Shown here: piece by piece, positions 1-5,310 of the stretch
Layout: each line of letters starts with the position of its first letter
Numbering within the stretch: the stretch's first letter is position 1
Origin: JACKJA01 sp050297015
GTDB taxonomy: Bacteria; Pseudomonadota; Alphaproteobacteria; Micavibrionales; Micavibrionaceae
NCBI GenBank assembly: GCA_050297015.1
Contig: JBNKRZ010000040.1
Span: 1 to 5,310, forward strand
Length of the DNA: 5,310 nucleotides
Direction: 5' to 3'
Notes under the pieces: generated by a model
The model's input: only the letters and a program-made list of their open reading frames with translations
Database searches by the model: none
Told to the model about the DNA's origin: nothing
Made by a program: the position numbers and the translations under genes

Positions 1-102
1 CAACTGGTGGAACAAAAAGATTTGATGATGGGGCTGCGCTATTTTGACCGTTTGCGCCCGGAAGTCGCGCGGCGCATTCTTTATAAAGCGGCTGAATTTT
101 AA
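1..102 (+). CDS. C-terminal end of an unidentified protein (partial)
   Basis: An open frame enters from the left edge and ends at a TAA at 100-102, giving 33 visible residues that end in KAAEF. The other two forward frames are stopped within the first 50 bases. The fragment is rich in charged residues and looks helical (Arg/Glu-rich, with an RPEVARRIL segment). I do not recognise a family from so short a tail. It converges on pgk, whose stop codon begins only 3 bases further on, and that tight packing supports a real gene end. No terminator hairpin with a T-tract is visible between the two. What I see is an open frame with a well-placed stop; that it is a real gene is inference. Confidence 0.6.
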   Translation, partial: QLVEQKDLMMGLRYFDRLRPEVARRILYKAAEF

Positions 103-105
103 AAG

Positions 106-1314
106 TTATGCGGCCTCTCGGTAAGCTGTCAGGGCGGCAACACCCGGCAGTGCTTTGCCTTCCAGCCATTCGAGGAAAGCCCCGCCCGCGGTGGAGATAT
201 AGGTGAAATCATCCGCCACACCGGCATTTTCCAGTGCGGCGACTGTATCGCCTCCGCCGGCAACGCTAACCAGTTGGCCGTGAGAGCTAAGCTCTGCAAC
301 GGCTTTGGCGAGGTCATTTGTGCCTTTGTCAAACGGCTCAACTTCAAAAACACCAAGCGGCCCGTTCCACAAAACGGTTTTACAGTCTTTCAGACGCTCG
401 CTGAGCTGGCGTACGGTTTCCGGGCCGACATCGACAGCCTCGCGGTCGGCAGGGATGGCATCGGAACCACATACATCGTGCGGTGCATTTTTGCCGAATT
501 CCTTAACAACCACGCGGTCGGCGGGCAGGATAATCTCACAATTTGCGCTTTCGGCCTCTTCCATGATGGCGCGGGCTTCGTCCGCCATATTCTTTTCACA
601 CAGCGAGAGGCCGACCTCGTGACCTTGTGCATAGAGGAATGTTGTGGCCATGCCGCCGCCGAGCACCAGCATATCAGCCTTTTTGACGAGGTTGTGCAGT
701 ACTTCCAGCTTGGTAGAAATTTTCGCGCCGCCGACAATCGCCATAACAGGTTGGCGCGGGTTTTCCAGCGCGGCATTTAGAGCATCCAGCTCCGCTTCCA
801 TCAGCAACCCGGCCGCCGTCGGCAAGAGGTGCGCTAGCCCTTCCGTTGTGGCATGTGCGCGGTGCGCGGCGGAAAAGGCATCGTTGATGAAAATATCACC
901 GGCTTTGGCAAGATCGCGGGCAAAGGCCGCGTCATTATCCGTTTCACCTTTGTGGAACCGTACGTTTTCCAGTAGACCGACTTGCCCCGGCGCGAGATCA
1001 TCGGCGAGGCTTTGCGCCGCTGCGCCAATGCAGTCACCGGCAAAGGCAACGTCAACGCCCCATTGTTCTTTCAAAACGGGGGGGAGGAATGAGAGAGAAA
1101 ACTCATCCTTGCGCTCACCTTTCGGACGGCCGAAATGCGCGAGGATTAATGTTTTGGCGCCATGTTCGACAAGGTAATCAATGGTCGGTTTGATCCGGTC
1201 GATCCGGGTTGTGTCGGTAACGGCGCCGTTCTCATCGGTCGGTACGTTCAGGTCGGCGCGAAGCAGAACGGTTTTCCCGGAAACATCAAGATTGCGAATG
1301 GTTTTGAAGTTCAT
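106..1314 (-). CDS. pgk: Phosphoglycerate kinase
   Basis: The protein has 402 residues, about normal for a bacterial PGK. It should catalyse reversible phosphate transfer between 1,3-bisphosphoglycerate and ADP in cytosolic glycolysis, gluconeogenesis or carbon fixation. The N-terminal substrate-binding signature RADLNVP is at 19-25, followed by HFGRPKG at 60-66, ENVRFHKGE at 116-124 and NDAFSAAHRAHA at 144-155. The nucleotide-binding half shows GGAKISTKL at 195-203, LGGGMATTFL at 218-227, LWNGPLGVFE at 315-324, AGGGDT at 352-357 and STAGGAFLEWLEGK at 374-387. The STAGGAFLEW form is, from memory, typical of alphaproteobacteria. The ATG at 1314-1312 is preceded by a good Shine-Dalgarno. The gene is the last of three on this strand, 15 bases after pip, so it is probably cotranscribed with it. 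It shows no truncation or odd residue. It is not next to gap or fba within this window. Confidence 0.97.
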   Translation of the reverse strand: MNFKTIRNLDVSGKTVLLRADLNVPTDENGAVTDTTRIDRIKPTIDYLVEHGAKTLILAHFGRPKGERKDEFSLSFLPPVLKEQWGVDVAFAGDCIGAAAQSLADDLAPGQVGLLENVRFHKGETDNDAAFARDLAKAGDIFINDAFSAAHRAHATTEGLAHLLPTAAGLLMEAELDALNAALENPRQPVMAIVGGAKISTKLEVLHNLVKKADMLVLGGGMATTFLYAQGHEVGLSLCEKNMADEARAIMEEAESANCEIILPADRVVVKEFGKNAPHDVCGSDAIPADREAVDVGPETVRQLSERLKDCKTVLWNGPLGVFEVEPFDKGTNDLAKAVAELSSHGQLVSVAGGGDTVAALENAGVADDFTYISTAGGAFLEWLEGKALPGVAALTAYREAA

Positions 1315-1319
1315 GGTTT

Positions 1320-1325
1320 TCCTCT
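1320..1325 (-). promoter_or_regulatory. Shine-Dalgarno site of pgk
   Basis: On the minus strand AGAGGA ends 5 bases before the pgk ATG. It sits in the 15-base pip-pgk gap and fixes the pgk start. It is the only clear purine-rich ribosome-binding site among the complete genes of this window; pip, the nuclease-like gene and the M48 gene have weak or no such sites. Confidence 0.75.
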
Positions 1326-1329
1326 TTTG

Positions 1330-2301
1330 TTACCTTATGGTCTTGGCATTTTCTGTCGCTTCGATCAAGCGGGATTGCAGGGATGTGTCGGTGCTGGCGT
1401 GGCCCGCATCGGGTACTATGATGTAATCGGCCTCTGGCCATGCTTTGTGAAGCTTATAGGCTGTTTTTATGGGGCACACGACATCATAACGGCCCTGTAT
1501 AATTGTGCCCGGGATATGGCGGATTTTGTCTATTCCGTTGAGAAGGCTATGCGCCGGGCGGATAAATTCATTGCGGAAATAGTGACATTCCAGTCGCGCG
1601 CCGGCCAGATTGTGCTCCGGTGCTTCTTGTATGTTTTCTGTTCGGGGAGCCGGGATTAGCTTGACGCAGGCATCTTCGTAATCACACCAGATTTTGGCCG
1701 CTTTTTGTTTGAGGGCTTCGTCTGTTCCGGTCAGGCGCTTGTAATAGGCTTCTAGTAAATTATTGCGCTCATCTTCGGGAATGAAATTCTGGAATCGCTC
1801 GGCGGCGCCGGGAAAGAATGTGCCCATGTCGTTCATGAACCAGTCGATTTCGTTTTGTTCGCACAGGAAAATGCCGCGCAAAATCAGAGCCGTACAGCGC
1901 TCCGGATGCGCTTGCGCGTAGGCCAGCGACAGGGCGCTTCCCCATGAGCCGCCGAAAACGTGCCAGCGTTCGATGTTCAGGTGCGTGCGCAGCGCTTCCA
2001 TATCGCCGACCAGATGGTTCAAGGTGTTGTTTTCAAGGCAGGCCAGAGGGTGTGATTTGCCGGATCCGCGTTGATCGAACAGGACAATACGGTAGTGATC
2101 GGGGTCGAAAAAACGACGTTGTTTTGGTGAGGTGCCGCTACCCGGTCCGCCGTGAACGAACACAATAGGCACGCCATCCGGGTTGCCGCTTTGCTCCCAG
2201 TACAGGGAATGGGTTTCATCCACGTCCAAAAAGCCCGTGGAGTAGGGGGTGATTTCCGGAAATAACTCCCGTTGAGCTGTGTCTTTGATTTTGTCCGTCA
2301 T
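1330..2301 (-). CDS. pip: Prolyl aminopeptidase (proline iminopeptidase)
   Basis: The protein has 323 residues and is a full-length alpha/beta-hydrolase of peptidase family S33. It removes N-terminal proline from peptides in the cytosol; no signal peptide is seen. Visible motifs are the oxyanion-hole segment HGGPGSG at 50-56, the family-typical DQRGSGKS at 76-83 and the nucleophile elbow GGSWGS at 117-122 with Ser119. The acid is Asp273 in GRYDVVCP and the base is His301 in DAGHAS, so the Ser-Asp-His triad is complete. The N-terminal PEITPYSTGFLDV and YWEQSGNPDG stretches are also typical of the family and support the ATG at 2301-2299. The region before that ATG is A-rich without a clear Shine-Dalgarno. 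The gene lies 13 bases after the nuclease-like gene, so translation coupled to that gene is plausible, and it is followed 15 bases later by pgk. Substrate preference beyond proline cannot be read from the sequence. Confidence 0.94.
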   Translation of the reverse strand: MTDKIKDTAQRELFPEITPYSTGFLDVDETHSLYWEQSGNPDGVPIVFVHGGPGSGTSPKQRRFFDPDHYRIVLFDQRGSGKSHPLACLENNTLNHLVGDMEALRTHLNIERWHVFGGSWGSALSLAYAQAHPERCTALILRGIFLCEQNEIDWFMNDMGTFFPGAAERFQNFIPEDERNNLLEAYYKRLTGTDEALKQKAAKIWCDYEDACVKLIPAPRTENIQEAPEHNLAGARLECHYFRNEFIRPAHSLLNGIDKIRHIPGTIIQGRYDVVCPIKTAYKLHKAWPEADYIIVPDAGHASTDTSLQSRLIEATENAKTIR

Positions 2302-2314
2302 GCTTTTTTGTATT

Positions 2315-3175
2315 TTACTTTGTGGGCTCTGGCAAGACTTCCAACCACGCGCCGTGGGATAATTTAATGGAGGGGCCGTTATATTCCTCCAGCCATCCGT
2401 GAACGCGTACGGGCTTATTGGCCAGTTGCATCGGGTCTATACCGCGCCGTCCCAGTTGCTTGCGGGTTTGTGTGTCTATAACGATGGTGAAGTCCGTGCG
2501 CCAGTCATCGCCGAAATTGAGGTATATGGTGTTTTTAACAGCGCCAATTTTTTTGACCGTTCCGGTCACAACGCCCCAGCCATTCAAAGCCTTTTCCGCC
2601 GTATCCGGTGTCATGACGCTATAGGCCGGATCGGCCCATAATCCCGCATTGTTCTGGATGGCTGTGGCCTCCAGCGCCAGCATGGCATCGGCCATCTCTA
2701 TGTTGCGTTCGGAGGGGAAAATACGGGCAAATCCCTGTAGAAGAAGAGCACCTTGCACCCATACATCGCCTTCCTTGCGTTTGAGGTGGGCGAGGGCATA
2801 GCCCATACGGTTAGTACGACCTTTGTTTTCGTCGCGGGTTTGATAGATATAAACCTGTTTTCCGGTTAGTAGCTCATCGAGCATTTCTTTGGCACCGATG
2901 GCATTTTCGCCGGGGGTGTGGGTTTCTATACCCGGCACGTCAAGCCCGGCTAGTTGCACGATCGTTCCGTCTTTTAGGCGTACACGCAGCGGGTCGATGA
3001 CTTGATCGACGAAAGCCGTGTTGCTCATCAGGCGCAGTTCATTGTAATCTGCGGCTTGCGGAAGGCTTATCACTTCTTTGGCGGGGGCGCTATCTTCTTT
3101 TTCTTCCTGTGCCATGGCTGGCATGCTAAGAAAAAGGGCGCTGATTAACATTATTCGATTTAAAAAGATTTTCAT
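2315..3175 (-). CDS. Exported SNase-like (thermonuclease-fold) protein, probably catalytically inactive
   Basis: The protein has 286 residues from the chosen start. Residues 1-22 form a signal peptide: basic Lys2/Arg7, a hydrophobic core, then PAMA before Gln23, so export is expected. About residues 53-185 match the staphylococcal-nuclease OB fold: a VRLKDGTIVQLAGLDVPG strand pair at 65-82, the turn RTNRMGYALAHL at 120-131, a WVQGALLLQGFARI helix at 139-152 and NNAGLWADPAY at 175-185. Residues about 198-281 look like a second OB-type domain (IYLNFG 217-222, WRTDF 225-229, GWLEEYNGPSIKL 260-272), an arrangement I recall in alphaproteobacterial thermonuclease-family proteins. Aligned by eye, the three classical SNase catalytic positions Arg35, Glu43 and Arg87 are Gln74, Gly82 and Tyr126, so nuclease activity is doubtful. 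The frame stays open to an ATG at 3268, but that extension is antisense to the neighbouring protease's signal peptide and would bury this protein's own signal peptide, so 3175 is preferred. It is first of the probable operon with pip and pgk. Confidence 0.85.
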   Translation of the reverse strand: MKIFLNRIMLISALFLSMPAMAQEEKEDSAPAKEVISLPQAADYNELRLMSNTAFVDQVIDPLRVRLKDGTIVQLAGLDVPGIETHTPGENAIGAKEMLDELLTGKQVYIYQTRDENKGRTNRMGYALAHLKRKEGDVWVQGALLLQGFARIFPSERNIEMADAMLALEATAIQNNAGLWADPAYSVMTPDTAEKALNGWGVVTGTVKKIGAVKNTIYLNFGDDWRTDFTIVIDTQTRKQLGRRGIDPMQLANKPVRVHGWLEEYNGPSIKLSHGAWLEVLPEPTK

Positions 3176-4658
3176 GATGATGCAGAATAAAACGAAGTTT
3201 TTCTTTTCCCAACCTTTTTCCTTTGCTTTTCTTTTGGCGGTTACGTTTTTGACCGCGTGTTCTACCAATCCAGCGACCGGAGATCGCCAGTTTACAGCCC
3301 TGATGTCGCCAGAGCAGGAAATTCAGATTGGAGCTGGTGAGCATAAAAAAGTCATGCAAATGTTCGGGGATAAAAATATAGATCCGGCCTTGCAAACATA
3401 TGTCGGGAAAATCGGTGCGCGTGTTTCTAAAAAGACGGAACGCCCGGATGTTCAATATAAATTCACCGTGATTGATACGCCTATGGTGAACGCTTTTGCG
3501 ATTCCGGGCGGGTATATTTATGCTTCGCGTGGTTTGATGACGCTGGCCAATAGCGAGGGTGAGCTGGCATCTGTGCTGGCTCATGAAACGGGGCATATCA
3601 CGGCGCGCCACTCGGCGGAGCGCTATTCGCGCGGCGTTTTAGCGTCATTGGGAGCAACGGCTTTGTCCATCGCAATCGGTAGCGATACGGCCACGCAAAT
3701 GTTGGGGTTAAGTTCCGAGCTTTATGTTAAGTCGTATTCGCGGGCACAGGAGCATCAAGCCGATGAGCTAGGGGTGCGTTATCTTTATCGAGGGGGGTAC
3801 GATCCTTTTTCCATGGCGCGTTTTTTGACAAATTTGGACAACAATACAAAACTTGACCTTGCTTTGGCGGGGAAGGGTGAGGCTTCGCCCTATAACTATT
3901 TTTCTACTCATCCTCAAACCGGGGAGCGTATTGCACGGGCCTCTAATATTGCGGCGAAGTATCCCAAGGATTCGGAAGAGGTTTCGCGCGAAAAATATTT
4001 GCGGGCGATTGACGGAATGATTTATGGCGACTCCCCGCAGCAGGGTTATGTGCGCGGGCGGCATTTTTATCATGTACCGATGGATTTTACCTTTAGCGTG
4101 CCGGAGGGATTTACTCTGAATAATCAGCCGACTCAGGTTGTTGCAACGGCAGAGAATGGAACGGTGATTTTGTTTGATGCCGTGGGTAACCGGGATCATA
4201 TCGATGCTCTTGGTTATATAACGCGTGTTTGGATGACGGATAAGGCGTTGCCGGACGCTGAGCGGATTACCATTAACGGTAATCCGGCGGCTACAGCATC
4301 TTTTGGCGGGGCTATTAATGGGGCGCCTGTAACGATTCGTCTGGTCGCTGTTGAATGGGCGCCGGATAAAATCTTCCGTTTCCAGATGGCTATCCCGCAA
4401 GGCGCGTCAAAAGGTTTGATCGAAGAGCTGCGGCGTGCGACCTATAGTTTGCGTTCTCTGACGGCTGATGAAAAGCGCACGATTAAGCCTTACCGGGTGC
4501 GGATTGTAACCGCTAAGGCGGGGGATAGCGTGGCCTCTCTTGCCCGGCATATGCCCTTTGCGACCATGCAGGAAGAACGTTTCCGCGTTTTGAATGGTAT
4601 GAGAAAAGGCGAACAATTAGCTGCGGGGCGGCTATATAAGACAATTACCGCTCGGTAG
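3174..4658 (+). CDS. M48 family metalloprotease, lipoprotein, with C-terminal LysM-like domain
   Basis: The protein has 494 residues from the first of three tandem ATGs (3174, 3177, 3180; the choice among them is open). Residues 1-28 are a Phe-rich lipoprotein signal ending in the lipobox LTAC, with lipidated Cys29. Ser30 at +2 suggests outer-membrane anchoring, facing the periplasm. The peptidase domain carries HETGH at 137-141 (zinc ligands His137 and His141, catalytic Glu138) and EHQAD at 193-197, with Glu193 as the likely third zinc ligand. A conserved STHP is at 244-247. Order and spacing fit BepA/YfgC-like periplasmic M48 proteases, which act in outer-membrane protein quality control; applying that role here is inference. 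After about residue 285 comes a middle region of no recognised function. Residues about 441-494 (AGDSVASLA at 449-457, RFRVLNG at 469-475) resemble the LysM-like end of related proteases and may bind peptidoglycan. The reading frame stays open upstream to 3078, but that part is antisense to the neighbour's signal peptide and is rejected. The gene is divergent from the nuclease-like gene and overlaps rpoH at its end. Confidence 0.92.
   Translation: MMMQNKTKFFFSQPFSFAFLLAVTFLTACSTNPATGDRQFTALMSPEQEIQIGAGEHKKVMQMFGDKNIDPALQTYVGKIGARVSKKTERPDVQYKFTVIDTPMVNAFAIPGGYIYASRGLMTLANSEGELASVLAHETGHITARHSAERYSRGVLASLGATALSIAIGSDTATQMLGLSSELYVKSYSRAQEHQADELGVRYLYRGGYDPFSMARFLTNLDNNTKLDLALAGKGEASPYNYFSTHPQTGERIARASNIAAKYPKDSEEVSREKYLRAIDGMIYGDSPQQGYVRGRHFYHVPMDFTFSVPEGFTLNNQPTQVVATAENGTVILFDAVGNRDHIDALGYITRVWMTDKALPDAERITINGNPAATASFGGAINGAPVTIRLVAVEWAPDKIFRFQMAIPQGASKGLIEELRRATYSLRSLTADEKRTIKPYRVRIVTAKAGDSVASLARHMPFATMQEERFRVLNGMRKGEQLAAGRLYKTITAR
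3184..3212 (-). promoter_or_regulatory. Candidate promoter for the nuclease-like gene operon
   Basis: On the minus strand, TTGGGA (3212-3207) and TATTCT (3189-3184) are separated by exactly 17 bases. Each matches four of six bases of the sigma-70 -35 and -10 consensus. A start about 7 bases downstream would fall next to the ATG at 3175, giving a nearly leaderless transcript, which fits the absence of a Shine-Dalgarno there. The site lies inside the 5' coding part of the M48 gene. AT-rich DNA yields such matches by chance, so this is a suggestion only. Confidence 0.3.
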
Positions 4659-5310
4659 AAAATCCTGCCTCATCACTTACGTGACGGCGAATGGAGCCTT
4701 TGAGTTTGTCCATGGCTCGTGTTTCAAGCTGGCGGACGCGTTCTTTGCTGACCCCTAGCTGTTGCCCAAGAGTTTCTAATGTTACGACTTCATCGCTTAA
4801 ATGACGTTGCTTGATAATATCTTTTTCGCGTTCGTCGAGAGTACTTAACGCTTCTTGCAGCCATCGTGAGCGTTGCTCTGAATCTTTGAGACCGATGACT
4901 ATTTCCTCCGGCGTAGGGGCATTGTCGGGCAAAAAGTTTTGAAATTCTTCCAAACCGCTTTCACTGATGGGGGCGTTCAGGGATTGGTCGCCTGCGCTCA
5001 GGCGTTGTTCCATTTCCCGTACTTCGCGTGGCTTTACCTTTAATTTTTCGGCAATTTCCTTTCGCCCTTCATCATCAAGCGGCGCTTCATTGTCGTTTTC
5101 TATTTTGGCTTTCAGACGCCGTAAGTTGAAAAAGAGGGATTTCTGCGCTGTCGTTGTGCCTGTGCGTACAATAGACCAGTTGCGCAGAACATAGTCCTGA
5201 ATAGCGGCGCGTATCCACCATGAGGCATAGGTTGAGAAGCGGACCTCCCGTTCCGGATCAAAGCGCTCGGCGGCCTGCATAAGTCCGATATTGCCTTCCT
5301 GAATCAGGTC
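4645..5310 (-). CDS. rpoH: RNA polymerase heat-shock sigma factor RpoH (sigma-32), N-terminus beyond window
   Basis: The 221 visible residues run off the right edge. E. coli RpoH has 284, so roughly the first 65-80 residues (region 1.2 and the start of region 2) are missing. The fragment opens in region 2 with DLIQEGNIGLMQAAERFDP at 1-19. It continues through the promoter-melting and -10-binding segment FSTYASWWIRAAIQDYVLRN at 25-44. At 56-64 it has QKSLFFNLR, matching the RpoH box that distinguishes sigma-32 from other group 2/3 sigmas. Region 4 follows: LSTLDEREKDIIKQRHL at 155-171, then the -35-binding helix-turn-helix around 177-204 containing LGVSKERVRQLE. The protein directs RNA polymerase to chaperone and protease promoters. 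An in-frame ATG at 5280 is internal to region 2 and is not the start. The stop TAA (4647-4645) lies inside the end of the convergent M48 gene. The upstream control region is outside the window. Confidence 0.96.
   Translation of the reverse strand, partial: DLIQEGNIGLMQAAERFDPEREVRFSTYASWWIRAAIQDYVLRNWSIVRTGTTTAQKSLFFNLRRLKAKIENDNEAPLDDEGRKEIAEKLKVKPREVREMEQRLSAGDQSLNAPISESGLEEFQNFLPDNAPTPEEIVIGLKDSEQRSRWLQEALSTLDEREKDIIKQRHLSDEVVTLETLGQQLGVSKERVRQLETRAMDKLKGSIRRHVSDEAGFSTER
4646..4657. repeat. Short palindrome across the convergent stop codons
   Basis: TACCGCTCGGTA is an inverted repeat with 5-base arms around a central CT; as a hairpin it would form a 4-bp stem with a GCTC loop. It spans both convergent stops: most of the rpoH TAA and the first two bases of the M48 TAG. 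Neither strand follows it with a clean run of T, so it is a poor intrinsic terminator. It may only reflect the two overlapping coding ends. Confidence 0.3.

Noticed and set aside
93..108. AT-rich near-palindrome TTTTAAAA (97-104) between the convergent stops as a terminator
   Set aside because: It is only an 8-base symmetric A/T run with no GC stem, so it is not a credible intrinsic terminator.
218..227. Thr in place of Asn in the PGK GGGMANTF motif
   Set aside because: That position varies among PGKs (Phe in eukaryotes), so it does not suggest altered function.
274..1177. Long plus-strand open frames opposite pgk (274-780, 305-622, 644-1177)
   Set aside because: They are antisense to a full-length, motif-complete pgk, show no recognisable motifs, and overlap one another. 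They are shadows of the codon pattern of the real gene.
1162..1659. Plus-strand open frame across the pgk start and the pip 3' half
   Set aside because: It crosses the junction of two well-supported minus-strand genes, and its translation has no family features.
3078..3173. N-terminal extension of the M48 gene to an ATG at 3078
   Set aside because: The added 32 residues are antisense to the nuclease-like signal peptide and would displace the lipobox signal from the N-terminus.
3176..3268. N-terminal extension of the nuclease-like gene to an ATG at 3268
   Set aside because: The extra 31 residues are antisense to the M48 lipoprotein signal and would place a clear signal peptide in the middle of the protein.
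3768..4400. Minus-strand open frame of 210 codons inside the M48 gene
   Set aside because: It is opposite the zinc-protease coding region, with an Arg/Ile/Asn-rich composition and no motif; it is a shadow frame.
4673..4684. TCAC-TTAC-GTGA small inverted repeat inside the rpoH 3' end
   Set aside because: A 4-bp stem without a T-tract inside coding sequence is expected by chance.

Overview
The window is a densely packed stretch of an alphaproteobacterial-type chromosome. The grounds are an RpoH-type heat-shock sigma factor, a phosphoglycerate kinase with an alphaproteobacterial-looking C-terminus, an exported nuclease-like protein with a second OB-like domain, and an M48 lipoprotein protease with a LysM-like tail. 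No mobile elements, RNA genes or CRISPR arrays are visible. The genus cannot be named from this sequence alone. The window looks like ordinary core chromosome with some unusual gene junctions, not a defence island or a prophage.

Layout, left to right. Positions 1-102 (+) hold the last 33 codons of an unidentified gene. It converges on pgk, with only 3 bases between the two stop codons. A minus-strand block then reads, in transcription order: an exported SNase-like protein (3175 to 2315), prolyl aminopeptidase pip (2301 to 1330) and phosphoglycerate kinase pgk (1314 to 106). The gaps are 13 and 15 bases, so this is very probably one operon. Head-to-head with its first gene, an M48 metalloprotease lipoprotein gene runs on the plus strand (3174-4658). 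Its 3' end overlaps by 14 bases the end of rpoH, which enters from the right edge on the minus strand (5310 to 4645) and lacks its N-terminal part.

How the genes relate. pgk is central glycolysis and gluconeogenesis. pip is cytosolic peptide turnover. The nuclease-like protein and the M48 protease both carry export signals and should act in the cell envelope. rpoH controls the cytoplasmic heat-shock response. Apart from a loose proteolysis and protein-quality theme (pip, M48, rpoH), no shared pathway is evident.

The points most worth a second look are: (1) the SNase-like protein appears to have lost all three classical catalytic residues; (2) its start codon physically overlaps that of the divergent protease gene, leaving no intergenic promoter space; (3) the 3' overlap between the M48 gene and rpoH contains a small palindrome spanning both stop codons. 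No stretch above 15 bases is without a gene.
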